64,000 nt of DNA. Source: Brachypodium distachyon (lineage: Eukaryota > Streptophyta > Magnoliopsida > Poales > Poaceae). The number at the start of each line of letters is the position of its first letter. The stretch's first letter is position 1. A program made the position numbers and the translations under genes. Below, one piece after another: positions 22,055-33,848 of the stretch. The notes under the pieces were generated by a model. It was not told the DNA's origin, did no database searches, and was given only the letters and a program-made list of their open reading frames with translations. The DNA lies in contig NC_016131.3 of the NCBI RefSeq assembly GCF_000005505.3, positions 5,849,501-5,913,500 of the forward strand, in the 5' to 3' direction.

Positions 22055-24700
22055 TTATAACTTGAGCTTCTCCTTCAAGCGTGAAATGAACTTGAACGTC
22101 TCCTCTGCTCTGACCTGCTGATAAATATCGTTTCTTGATACTCTGTCCGGATGGAATTTCAAACAAGCTTGCTTATAAGCAGCTTTAACCTGAAAGAAGC
22201 AGCATCTTAAAAATGAGTAGCAGGCAGGAGTCCCATTTATACAAGGTCATCACACACATATATTTGGTATGTTCTTACATTTGAACATACCGTATATTTG
22301 CATCAGAACAATTATGAAATCTAGGTAGTAATCTATATCTGCTATGATACATTTAGATGCTACAGAGCCTCAAAATATACTACTAAAACCACAACAAGAA
22401 TTATGGAACCGAGGGAGTACTTAAACTACATCTAAGGGCCATTAGTATTTGTACTTTATACTAATTGAAATAAACAGAAACCAATATGGCAATTTGAAAG
22501 TTAGCTCATTACATACAGTAAATAATGTTTTGCCACCAGAATTCCAGACAGGTTATGTGTACCAGTATAAGTATGACATACCTCACCCCCTTCAACAGGG
22601 ATGCCTAGTGCACGCAATATTGAGGACATATCGTTGTATCGCCTTTCCATGTTTTCGAGCTCCATTCTTACTGCCCCTCGAGACTGCTCCTTCAGCTGTA
22701 TGGCTTCTTCACTCTTTACCAAAAAAAAAGGAATAGTAAGTACCACAGAAGGCCACTTAAAGGATGGCAGAGATGCGTGCAAGAATCAGCTTATTGCACA
22801 GTATAGGTAGAACAGAAACCTTTCTTTGTGATTCACGGACTTCTTCCAATCTTTGCTTTTGCCTCTTTTCCATATCAAGCAATCGCAAAGCTTCAGCCTT
22901 TTTTCTTTTTCGCAACCTCTTTGCCTCCTTTGCCTGCTCAGCCTGTGAAGATTTTTTTCCAAAGAAGAAACAGCAATAATTATGTGAGTAAGTACTTACT
23001 TGCTTTGTTCTGATGTGGCATGATTAATTTTTTTTGCAAAAAAAAATCTTTAAAACAGTGCATGCCAAAGACAGAAAAGTCATGTGCAGATGTTCCTTGC
23101 TCCTTAAAATTAACATGACTCGTGAATTTACATGCTTTGTCCTTATGTGGCATGATTAAACATTTTTGTAAAAATAATTCTTTAAAACTTTGCATGCCAA
23201 AGACAGGAAACACATGTGCGGATGTGGCGTGCTCCTTAAAATTAACATGACTTGTAAATTTCTCAGTTTTAGTTGTGTTGCGGTTGTTGTATTGTTCAAG
23301 ATGTATTCTAAGCGGGCAAATTAATTTACCTGTATTGCCAGTTGATGCTGTCTGGATGCCCACTCCTCCTCTGCTGCCCTTTTGTACTCAATAGATTCTT
23401 TGTGCTTTTCACGTGCGCCAATTAGACCATCCTGGAAGTCTGGACCATCTTGAACCATAGCAATACCAGATTGTCCTAACTTTTCAGGATCGCTGGAAAA
23501 ATCCTTCTGAGATTGACTTGAACAGACGGATCTGCTAGTAGAAACGGGATCTTTCGAGAGTTGATCCATGGCAGAACCATCATCTGGTGCAAAGCACATT
23601 TGTTTCTTCTGTTTGGAAATTTCATTCTGCACATCGGATATATCCTTTTCTGAAAGTGTGCCTTCAGGTATCTTCTCATCCATCTTTCCAGTACTGCTGA
23701 CAAACATAGCGCTATCAGCTTTCCAATCTGCTGTGGAGCATGCAGGAAAAACCCTGTTTGCAGAGACAAAGCTATAGCTTGTGTGTCCTTCAGGCTTCCG
23801 GCTCTGACTTATTTCTGGGGATTTTTCAGGAGCATGGGACTTGTGGGCATTGGCTGCTTCATTGTTGCAAGCCGTATCAGCATCTGAACTGCAAGTGCCA
23901 TCACGATTACCAGTTTCTTTTCCATTGGGATCATTGTGCATCGAGCATTCATGCACATCCGGCACTGAAGGACCAGTGCCAAACTTTCCACCCCTTGTAC
24001 TACTTGGGCCAGCTTTGTTGACTGCATCATCATTAAAAAACCGCCAGATGTTGTCGTCTAGAGGGCACTCTGAATCAAATAGGTTCCCAAAATTTACACC
24101 ATACTGCGTACTTGACTCGGCGCTTGATGCAGAAGTGCTAGCCCTGCCATCTTTACCCTTTCGGAGATCATGAGGCGTCGTTCTTCTTGAAGCAGCATTC
24201 TCCCACACCTTACGCGCCATCCCAGTGTCATCCAGAATCTCACAATCCGAGCTGCCATCACCATCTGAGTCCGAGTCCCATCCTCCGGACAGATCACTCT
24301 GCTCACTGTCAGTAACATAATCCAGCCCAAATCTTCTTCTCGGAAAAGCATGCCCAGGGGGAACTGTTGCAGCTGGAGACCCAGGATCTACCGTGCTGGG
24401 GCCAGCCCTATCACCACCACCACCCTCCTCCTCCTCATCATCAATGTTAATCACATTACCACAAGAGCTGTTTCCTTTCTTGGTATTGCACGCAGCCGCA
24501 GCACGGGCTATCTCTGCCACATCATCAATAATGAAAACCTCAGAAGCAGCATCTCCGTCATCGGCACCGACATCATCATCTCCGTCGATAACCACCACCG
24601 GCGTGGGCGGCGGCGGCACGGTCTTCGGCATGGAGCACCGCCCAATCTTGGGCATCCACGACGAGGCCGCCGCACCACGGCGGAAGCGCCGCCACGACAT
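22055..24700 (-). CDS. J-domain (DnaJ/HSP40-type) protein with C-terminal HPD motif
   Basis: Four coding exons are read on the minus strand: 24700-23330, 22942-22820, 22713-22582 and 22189-22055, all with GT/AG borders, giving 586 residues. The start MSWRRFRRGAAASSWMPKIG is the first ATG in frame; codons upstream of it lack an ATG. Residues 1-457 are acidic, low in complexity and serine-rich (DDEEEEGGGGD, DSDSDGDGSSD). A charged helix follows (EQAKEAKRLRKRKKAEALRL and MEKRQKQRLEEVRESQRK), likely coiled coil. The last 60 residues contain a J-domain with YKQACLKFHPDRV, including the HPD motif that stimulates Hsp70 ATPase. Plants have such C-terminal J-proteins of unknown specific client. The client and location cannot be inferred here, but the basic helix could be a nuclear signal. 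Confidence 0.88.
23001..23258. repeat. Tandem duplication (~130 bp, two copies) in J-domain gene intron 1
   Basis: Copy 1 runs 23001-23132 and copy 2 from 23133 to about 23258. Both begin TGCTTTGT(T/C)CT(G/T)ATGTGGCATG and contain GCATGCCAAAGACAG and CTCCTTAAAATTAACATGAC. The two copies differ by scattered substitutions, so the duplication is not recent. Confidence 0.85.
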
Positions 24701-24827
24701 CCCAGGCCCCGAGCACAAAACGACGGCGGGCGCAACCAGAGGAGGCAGGCAGGCCCGGCGGCGGCTAGGGCATGGCAGCTCGGGGCAGGCTGGCGAAGCT
24801 ACCTAGGGTTTCAATCCGACGTCGATC

Positions 24828-24981
24828 CTGCACAGAGAGTCAAGGGCGGTGCGTCAACAGATGCCGTCACGCGGAATCGCCGAAATGCGAAACAGGAAAA
24901 AACCCTAAATTTCTACTACCGGCTGTCCCATGGTGAAATCTGACCGGCGAAAAGAAATGAAGGGAGGGGATTCGCACGTAC
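24828..24981 (-). other. Probable 5' UTR intron of the J-domain gene
   Basis: On the minus strand, CCCTAG|GTACGTGCG at 24982/24981 is a strong donor and CTCTCTGTGCAG|GATCGACG at 24828/24827 a strong acceptor, 154 bp apart. Downstream of the acceptor the leader contains a minimal ATG CCC TAG before the main start. No transcript evidence is available. Confidence 0.6.
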
Positions 24982-25573
24982 CTAGGGCTTATAGCGGCGC
25001 CCCACGGTGGGATTCGGCGCCGGAATTCGAGTTCGCTTCGTCTTCGGCGCTCCCCTCTGATTTGGGGAACGGTGGGAGAAAGGGGAGGGGAGAAAGGCAC
25101 GGGACAGGGGGCGTTGGAGTTTGAGTATCCCGGACGAGAGGAGACGAGCAGGAGACGACCCAAGGGTCAGGGAAGCAAAGGGTGGGGGTTTTCGTTTTCC
25201 CGTGCGGGTGGTGCGGCGGACCCCAAAGCGCAGGATACAATCCGGTCTATTGTTGTGCGGTTGAGATGGCGCGGATTGGCCGAGGATGCTGTTATGGCAA
25301 AAGGGGAAATCGATTGGCCGAGGATGTGGGCGGCCGGAGGTTGCCAAATCGAAGACGTTTCGTGTGATTTTTTTTCCCTCGCCCGGGATATGGTTTCGGG
25401 TGATTTTTTCCTCGCCCGCGCGTGACCGTGGCAGTGTGGCACCGTGCGCCGATGGGCCGCGAACGCATCCGGCCCGTAGGGGCGTCGTCTTGCGGAGAAC
25501 CGTTGGGCTGCGATCTGGTCATCTACCGGGGCCTCAGCCCTGAGGGCTGTCCAGAGGGTGGAGACTACCGGTA

Positions 25574-26207
25574 GGGGTGGGCATTTTAACCGAGAAGCGA
25601 ATAAGAACCTGAACAGAACACGATTAGACCGAAAGTGATAATTTCGGTACCAATTCGGCCACCAGTTCTGAGAAAACGAATTTAACACGGTCTATTCAGT
25701 TCGTATCCTACCCAAGTTTAACCAAAGTGATCGAATAATAAAAAAATCACCAACAACCTCATGTCTCAGCCCAGCCCAACAACAATACGGGTGGGAGAAC
25801 TTCAAGGAGACGACACGCCTCTAAACAGTTAAAAAAAAAAGACGCCTCTAAATCTAGCCGCCGCCGGCCGATCTCTCCCAATCCTCAACTCCAACACCTT
25901 TGGATCTGACCTCCGTTTCAACCTCTCTTCTCTGGCTCACTCTCCATTCCAGCGGTCAGCGGGCAGATGCGGCGCCGTTATATCTTCGCGTGGCGGCGCC
26001 ACTCCCTGTTCCTAGCGACGGTGTTTCATCCCGCCAGTGACGTTTGTTTGTACGGTGGCACTTTTGTGCATTCTCTTCGGTTAACTTTGGTCAAAAACCG
26101 AAACCTATGTCATTTTCTTGCAACCGATCAGTCCGAATTTCTTACGAACCAATTTCTGAAAATAAAAAAATGAATTGAACGGTTTGGTTAAACTGAATGC
26201 CCACCCC
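25574..26207. mobile_element. Nonautonomous TIR element, hAT-like (634 bp)
   Basis: The left end GGGGTGGGCATTTTAACC and the right end GGTTAAACTGAATGCCCACCCC are inverted repeats, with further loose AACCGAA-type inverted motifs inside. The GGGGTGGGCA terminus is typical of plant hAT nonautonomous elements. I could not find an 8-bp target duplication. The interior holds a GC-rich coding-like patch (about 25855-26060) that might be captured DNA. Confidence 0.55.
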
Positions 26208-27142
26208 GAACCACCACACGCCCTCTGTGATAACAAGAACACAAGCGAACCGGCATAGGGTTCCATGAGGAGGACGGCAACCGTTAGCCAGTGCGGGGAT
26301 TAGCCGGTTTACCTCACCGCCAGCTTGGGGGGGGGGGGGGGGTGGCAGCTTGAATCTTGCTAGACGTTTCAAGAAGGTTTTAGTAATTTGACGCTCCTTG
26401 TTGACAACACTATGATGGAGGCACGATGTCGTTGAAAATAAAAATAATTAGGTTCTTCTTCTTTGACGGTGTCTTGTCGGACGATGCTACGAAGTCAGTG
26501 TATTTCCACCCATAAGTACGGTGTATCCGATCTTGCGAATTTTTGATATGTCTTCTCGTGACCGTTCATACGGGCCTAATTAGTTTTAGTTGGTGTGTTT
26601 CGGTGCTTTTATTGGTTTGACCTGTCAAAAAGAGTTGCGTACGTTTGTTGGAAACTGAAAGAGCGACACACATGTACATGACAAATCCGCCCACATAGGC
26701 TGCAGGAATCTGACAGGAACACTTCGAAGCGTTCGTAGAGGACAAACGTGAGCTCTCTAATTAATTAAGCTGACGAGTTTCGCCTAGGCCCCCTTAAACC
26801 CATAACGTCCGCCATGTCTTGCGTATATAAACGTTGATACCTCGAAAACGACATGCATCCTTTTAGATATACTCCGTGTACTATATTCGTGTAATAGGAA
26901 ATGAGGAGGACTGAATGCAATTTTGGGATCATCTGATGAAAAACTAATGATATTCCTCTCGCGTGTGCAGGGGAGTAGGATAGGCACGGCCCAGGTGCGC
27001 ATTGGCTGCAAGATACAGTAGGTTTTGCTAGCTAGACTATATCTCGAAGCATCAGTGTAAGAAAACACTGTAAAAAAGTACTATCTCGAAGTATACAGTA
27101 CTAGTAGCAATGCCACGGAAGTTGAAAAAAGATGAAAAACAT

Positions 27143-27623
27143 TACCCTCCGTCCATATTAATTATCTCAAAATCTATTACAATATATTAAATTGAAATCG
27201 GTGGTGATGAGTGGACGCCGTTGGTCGGTCAACTTTGTTAAAATTACAATTAATATGCTTTATTTTCTTTCCCTCCCGCCTTATTCACGGTTTCAGTAGC
27301 AGAAATTTTACGGTTTAAATTTACTGAAAGTTATCGTACGGTCCAAATTTGTCACAACATAATACGAATAGTCCTAAAATAAATCAATCTCCTTAGCATG
27401 AAATCCAAAATTCTTCGTATCCATTTCAGTATGGAAATCAATCCGAACCCAAACAAAAAATCTCAGTATCAATCTCAGTATGGAAATCAATCCAATCAAA
27501 AAATCAATGTTCAGACTTCGCCTCCACCGGCTCGTGCTTGATACACTTTCCGTTGTTCCGTAGCATCGCACGGATTCTTTTGCTAGTTATAATATTTCAA
27601 CAATTAATACAGATGGGAGTGAG
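27143..27623. mobile_element. Stowaway MITE halves separated by ~430 bp
   Basis: CCCTCCGTCCATATTAATTA at 27143 and TTCAACAATTAATACAGATG with GGGAGTGAGTA ending at 27623 are the two ends of a Stowaway-like element, but they are about 430 bp apart instead of under 100. The intervening DNA includes a direct repeat of CAGTATGGAAATCAATCC (about 27428 and 27476). A nested insertion is one explanation, two independent truncated MITEs another. Confidence 0.45.
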
Positions 27624-28496
27624 TACATTGCCTTTGCTGAGAGTTTGCTCAAGCACCCGCCCGCATTCCCGGTTACCATTCTCTCTCTTTTTGACCGGAG
27701 TTGCCTAGTCGATTCAAAATTCGGCCAACCCATAAAACTATGATGATGGAGTATGACAGCACATAAATCCCTACCATCTAACTTGGCTGGCAAGCAACAC
27801 ATCATTGATATTGTCGAAAAAGAAGATCTCCATCTGCATTTGAGTCAGGGTGGTCCAATTGATATAAAAAAATGATCTATTTGACACAAAATATTTGAGT
27901 TGCACGATGTCTGGTGCCTTTTTGTGCCACGTCTAGCGCGTGCAGTATGCTGTTGGTTGCCTGCGTGCCACGCCGCTGAGCTCTCTGCTCGCTAGGATTC
28001 GGAGTTAGGAAAACGCTTATGTTCAAATAATCGAGTCAGAAAGGGTACGGTGCAATCAGTATTTGTGATCATACCGTTTGCATGAGGAAACAAAAAACGT
28101 CAATACAAGGAGGAGGACAAAGACATAAGAAGATCTATGGGGAGGATGCCAAGGACACAGATGTTGATCTGGATATGAGACATTTAGGATTGGGTGAGCT
28201 GTGCTTTTTATTTGATTGTTGGGTTAATTATATGGATATATATAACTATTACTTTCATCACACATCATTCCTTCGAGTTGATGCATGTCTTCAACTTTGC
28301 CATAGACTGCCATCAACAAGGCCTCGCCTCAATGGTAGCATGACCAGCAATGAGCATTCTCTTTTGTTTCACTATGAACTAACATAGTTTTTTTTTTTGA
28401 AGTTGTTTCTAGAATATATACTTCCAATTAAATCTGGAACGAGCAGCTCGCCCTGGCCCGAAAACCCAAAAAGCCAGAAATGACTACAATATAGTA

Positions 28497-28609
28497 CTCC
28501 CTCCGTCTCATATTAAGTGACTCAAATTCGCTCAAATATGGATGTATCTATGACTAAAAGGCGTCTAGATACATGTAATAGAAAGTCATTTAATATGGGA
28601 CGGAGGAAG
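28497..28609. mobile_element. Stowaway MITE
   Basis: The ends CTCCCTCCGTCTCATATTAA and TTAATATGGGACGGAGGAAG are inverted and flanked by TA on both sides. The interior includes ATGGATGTATCTATGAC and GTCTAGATACATGTAAT. Confidence 0.88.
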
Positions 28610-28726
28610 TAGCATTTTATTAAGAAAACTGCATGCCCTCACTCAGATTTTGCTCAACCTCCGCAACTACGCATGCGTGTTCTCTCCGTTTTTTATTGGA
28701 GTTGCCTAGTGGACTAACGGAAAATC

Positions 28727-29157
28727 TGTTGGATTCTGTTCCAAATTCTCAGGAGCCGGAAGTTCCAGCCTAACTTCCGGCCGAACCTCCGGGTGCTCTC
28801 TGCTACTTTTCAGAAAATTGCGCAACTTGTTGCGGAACTTCCGGATATTCAAGAATAAGCGGAACTTCCGGCCTCCAACCGGAACTTCCGGTGTGACCGT
28901 TACGGATCTGAGTTGCCCTAATGCTCGTGCTATGTATATACCCCTTGTATGCCGCCGTTTTGGGCTGAGTTCACACGATTTGAGTTCGTGAAATCTCCCT
29001 GGCGTTGTAAACACTCCCATATAGTGAAGTTTCGCTGGCTAGCGCCCGTGGTTTTTTTCCCTCTCGTTGTTTGAGAGGGTTTTCCACGTTAAATCCGTGT
29101 GTCCTTGTGCTGTGATTTCTTCTCCGTTCTTCGTTTTTGCTTGTTGTGTTCATAACA
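28727..29157 (+). repeat. Copia 5' LTR
   Basis: It begins TGTTGGATTCTGTTCC and ends CATAACA, with the usual TG...CA termini. It contains repeated GGAACTTCCGG motifs and TATATA near 28935, a probable promoter. It is directly followed by the primer-binding site. Confidence 0.92.
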
Positions 29158-29159
29158 AT

Positions 29160-29171
29160 TGGTATCAGAGC
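29160..29171 (+). other. Copia primer-binding site
   Basis: TGGTATCAGAGC, two bases after the 5' LTR, is complementary to the 3' end of initiator methionine tRNA, the usual primer of plant Copia elements. Confidence 0.92.
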
Positions 29172-29197
29172 TCCAGGTTCCGCCTAGGGTTTGCAAC

Positions 29198-32100
29198 ATG
29201 TCTACCTTGAAGTTCGATCTGCTGCAGCTGAACTACACCACACGATTCTCGTTGTGGCAAGTGAAGATGCGGGCGATTCTCGCCCAAACTTCAGATCTGG
29301 ATGAAGCGCTTGATTCCTTCGGCAAGAAGGATGAAAAGGAGTGGACTGCCGAAGAGAAACGCAAAGATCGTAAGGTTTTGTCTTTGATTCAACTTCATCT
29401 GTCCAATAATATTTTGCAGGAAGTGTTGGAGGAGAAATCCGCAGCAGCCCTGTGGCTGAAACTGGAATCGATCTGCATGTCTAAAGATCTAACCAGTAAG
29501 ATGCATGTAAAGATGAAGTTGTTCACCCATAAGCTGCAAGAAGGTGAATCGGTAATATCTCATATAACTGTTTTTCGAGAGATAGTTTCTGATTTGCAAG
29601 CTTTGGAGGTTAAGTATGATGATGAGGATTTAGCCATTTTACTCTTATGCTCGTTGCCTAGTTCATGTACAAATTTCCGCGATTCAATTCTTTATAGCCA
29701 TGACTCTCTAACCCTCAATGAGGTTTTAGAAGCACTTAGACACAAAGAAAAGATGAAGTTTATGGTGCAGAACGATGGGTCGTCGTCAAAGGCAGAAGCT
29801 CTGCAGGTTCGTGGCAAGACCGAGCAGAGGAACAACAACTATGGCAACCGAGATAAGAGCCGGGACAGAAAAGCTCGTTCAAAGTCCCGTGGAAAAGACA
29901 AGTTCTGCAGGTATTGTAAGAAAAATAATCATGTCATTGAAGATTGTTATAAACAGCAGAACAAGGAGAAAATGAATGGTACCTACAAACCGAAAGATAA
30001 GTCCGATGGTACTGATAAGGCCGCTGTCGTTTCTACCGACAGCTCTGAGGGTGAATGCCTCGCTGTTCTTGCTGCTTGTACTTCCCGTGATGATGAATGG
30101 ATTCTCTATACATCATCCTTTCATATTTGTTGTAACAAGGATTGCTTCAGTTCTTATTAGTCTGTGCAGACTGGAGATTTTGTGCGTGTGGGCAATGACA
30201 ATCCTTGTCATATTGTTGTCATTGGGTCCGTTCAGATCAAGACCCATGATGGCATGACACGCACGTTGAAAGAGGTGAAGCACATATCAAGCATGGCAAG
30301 AAACTTGATCTCAGTTAGTACCATGGATTGTAACGGGTACAAGTACGCCGGAGGGCGTAGACTTCTGAAGGTATCTAGATGTTCTCTCATTCACATGATA
30401 GGTGATATGAATTCTGTCAAATTATATGTTCTTAGAGGTAGCACTTTGCCTGGTTTTGCTGCCGCCGTTACACCTAATGATTCTGATGATTGTGCTAAAA
30501 CGAATCTGTGACATATGCGTCTTGGGCATATGAGTGAACATGGGATGGCGGAGTTGGTCAAGAGAGCGCTGATCGATGGCTGCAACTTGAGTAAGCTTGA
30601 GTTTTGTGAGCACTGCGTTTATGGTAAGCACAAAAGGGTTAAGTTTATTTCCTCCGTTCATACCACCAAAGGCATATTAGATTATGTGCATGCCGATGTT
30701 TGGGGACCTTCCCGTAAGATTTCTATTGGTGGTGCTAATTGCATGCTTACCATTATTGATAATTACTCAAGAAAAGTTTGGCCTTATTTTCTGAACTACA
30801 AGTCTAATGTTTTTGGTGCTTTTAAGAAGTAGAAAGCTATGGTAGAAAAGCAAACTGAAAGGAAGGTAAAATTTTTGCGTACTGATAATGGTGGTGAATT
30901 TGTTTCTGATGAGTTTGAGGAGTTTTGCAGCAACGATGGTGTTCTTAGGCACTACACAGTTGCCCGTACTCCACAGCAAAATGGCGTGGCTGAGCGCATG
31001 AACACAACCATCATATCGAGGGCCCGTTGCATGCTGTCCAATGCAGGTTTGGGCAGGCATTTTTGGGCTGAGACAGCTTCCACCGCATTCTACCTCATAA
31101 ACAGGTCACCTTCTATTCCACATGACAAAAAAACTCCCATTGAGGTATGGTTTGGTAAACCTGCTGATTATTCACAGTTGAGAGTTTTCGGTTGCACCGC
31201 TTATGCTCATGTTGATAATGAAAAACTAGAGCCTAGAACTGTTAAGTGCATTTTTCTTGGCTATGGTTCTGAAGTTAAAGCTTTCAGGTTGTGGAATCCT
31301 GAAGCTAAAAAGATTTTGCTGAGCAGAAATGTTGTTTTTAATGAAAAAGTTATGTATCATGATACTTTGTCCACTGATGCCTCTCGCATTGAAGAGAAGA
31401 GACTTAAAGTGCAGGTGGAGCATGTTGATGAAATTGTTGACAACGATGATGCTCAGGTTGATCATGGTAATGATGATGGGAACAATGATGATGGGAACAA
31501 TGATGATGGGAACAATGATGATTATAATGATGATATTGTTCCACCCTCACCACGTGTTTTGCAGAAACCCACATGGTCTATTGCAGCGGACCGTCCAAAG
31601 AGAAATAAAGGTCCTCGCCCACGTTTAATTGAAGAGTGTGATCTTGTTTATTATACTTTGAGTTGTGCAGAACAGGTAGGGCATGAGAGTGAACCGGCCA
31701 CATATAGTGAAGCGGTTGTTTCCGGCAACCGTGTCAACTGGTTGTCTGTCATGCAAGAGGAGATGCAATCTCTTGAGAAGAATGGCACATGGGATGTTGT
31801 GCGCTTGCCTAAACAAAAAAAGGCCGTTCGCTGCAAATGGATTTTCAAGAGAAATGAGAGTTTGTCTCCTAATGAGCCTATGAGGTTTAAGCCAAGGTTA
31901 GTGGCAAAAGGTTTCAGTCAAATACCAGGTATTGATTACAATGATGTGTTCTCTCCAGTGGTAAAGCATAGTTTCATTCGTACTTTCTTTGGTATTGTTG
32001 CTATGCATGATCTTGACCTTGAGCAGTTAGATGTGAAGACTGCATTTTTGCATGGGGAGCTTGAGATGGAAATATACATGGACTAGCCTGATGGGTTCAT

Positions 32101-32630
32101 AGTTTCTGGTAAAGAGGAGTTTGTTTGCAAGTTGAAGAAGTTCCTTTATGGTTTGAAACAATTTCCTAGACAGTGGTATAAAATGTTTGATTCATTTATG
32201 ATCTCACGTGGCTTTAGTAGATCTCAGTATGACAGTTGTATCTATATTAAATTTGTTGATGGATCACCTATATACTTGCTATTATATGTTGATGATATGT
32301 TAATTGCTGCCAAGAGCATGAAAGTAATCAGTACTTTGAAAGCACAACTAAGTAGTGAATTTGATATGAAGGATCTTGGTGCTGCTAAGAAAATCCTAGG
32401 TATGGAAATTAAAAGGGACAGAAAATCTAGGTTACTATTTCTTAGTCAACAAAGTTACATTGAGAAAATACTTCACCGTCTTAATGTGCATGATGCAAAG
32501 TGTGTTAGTACTTCTATTGCTTCTCATTTCAGGTTGTCAGCGTTGCCATGTCCTACTTCTGATGAAGATATCGACTATATGTCACGAGTTTCCTATTCTA
32601 GTGCTGTTGGTTTCTTGATGTATGCCATGC
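29198..32630 (+). pseudogene. Copia gag-pol polyprotein, 5' part (gag, protease, integrase, RT)
   Basis: A single frame from ATG 29198 to the CACTA junction is broken by four stop codons, at 30158-30160, 30509-30511, 30830-30832 and 32084-32086, without any frameshift. Gag (UBN2-type) starts MSTLKFDLLQLNYTTRFSLW and ends in a CCHC zinc knuckle, CRYCKKNNHVIEDC. The protease segment reads WILYTSSFHIC, where the catalytic aspartate is replaced by tyrosine. Integrase shows H and C ligands (LGHMSEHG, CEHCVYGK), ADVWGP, LRTDNGGEF and QQNGVAERMN. RT shows KWIFKRN, LDVKTAFLHG and LLLYVDDMLI. The linker holds an Asn/Asp repeat. The stops and the lost protease residue show that this copy is defective. 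Confidence 0.92.
31474..31520 (+). repeat. 15-bp tandem repeat in the Copia integrase-RT linker
   Basis: The unit GATGGGAACAATGAT is repeated about three times and encodes DGNND. It falls in the acidic linker between integrase and RT, a region of low constraint. Confidence 0.85.
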
Positions 32631-32900
32631 CACTACAACAACTACCCCCATTTAGCAATGCATACTTTGCAACGCTTTAAATATGTGTTACTAATAATTT
32701 TCATAGCTACGAATATATGCGTTGAAAACTCAATTCGCTAATAGTAGTTTTCATAGGTACGCAAATATAGGTGTTGCAAATTGTATGTTGCAATTAATTT
32801 CCGTAGCAACACATATATTTGTTGCAAATTATACGTTGCAAATAATCTCATATGCACTTATATGATCTAATCAGTCTTGCGGTCATAATCTGACAAATAA
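32631..32900 (+). repeat. CACTA left TIR and subterminal repeats
   Basis: The CACTA terminus is followed by many short copies of GTTGCAAAT, GTTGCAATT and CATATATTTGTTGC-like motifs in both orientations. Similar motifs fill the opposite end, which fits subterminal binding sites for the TnpA-type protein. Confidence 0.85.
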
Positions 32901-33848
32901 TTAAACTATTCATTGATTAATCTAGTTTTCTTAAACGACAATAAACTGCAAAAGTTTTGTGCTAAGTTTTGAATAGTTTTTTTTCCATTAAACCTATATT
33001 TATAGAGAAGGTATAAATACCAAAGAAATAATTGCCGAGAAAGCACCATTGAAAAAAAAGTCGCGCGAAACAAACCGAGAAGAGATCTCCTTCCGATCCA
33101 AACTGCTTGTAGTTGTCTCCAAATTCCTCTTCCTCCACGACTTCCTCCTTCCAGGTATCTCTTTCCCCTGCTCCAGATCCCCCACAATCTTCTCCAGATC
33201 CCTAACAGGACACGGCCATCTCCTTCCTCCATGCAAACCCCTCGTCCTCTCCAAATCCTTAACAGGACGCAGGTAAGAATCTCAGGCAGATTGAGTACCG
33301 AATTTTTTTGTCCACCTAGCTTCACCCATAATCAGATAAATCTCTAAATCGTTTTTATTCTCCAGATTCGTCTCCGCTGCCTCCTGTGATTTGGATGCGG
33401 CCTACCACCGTCCCAAGGTCTGAGCTCAATCAATCTTGTCAGGATTTCCTCCATTTGCTAACGCCATCTACTGTCTGTGGGAGTCCCATTGGTAAGTTCT
33501 CCTAATGGCTGCTGCAGCCATAGCAATTTTATTTCTGTTTCGCTGTGCATGTCAACTTGGTTATGTGTTGAAAGTCTATGCCCTTTATCTAATTTTTCGT
33601 GGATTACAATAATACTAGTATCGTGGCTGCACCTTGCTGTGGCAATGCTTTGTGTTACAGCTGGGGGGAAAATCTGTTATTTTGCAACTTTTCTAATTTA
33701 TGCCGGTGATAATACTTTTAGCATAGTATTATTGATGTTCATGTTACTGTTTGAGATGCTTGATAATACTGCCATCTTGTTTGATGCATGGTTGGATTTT
33801 TTTTTGTTAGATCGCTTATTTAGACTAAACTCTTTATACAGTGTTGAT

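Larger units (their letters stand above)
24983..28726. other. Intergenic region between the J-domain gene and the Copia element
   Basis: The first part (24983-25560) is GC-rich promoter or leader DNA of the J-domain gene. Then come a hAT-like element (25574-26207), a 16-G homopolymer (26327-26342), an interrupted Stowaway (27143-27623), an intact Stowaway (28497-28609) and otherwise unassigned DNA. ORFs here have no recognisable family. Confidence 0.5.

Noticed and set aside
24867..25688. Long minus- and plus-strand ORFs upstream of the J-domain gene
   Set aside because: The region is the GC-rich promoter and leader of that gene; translations are basic, low in complexity and unlike any family I know.
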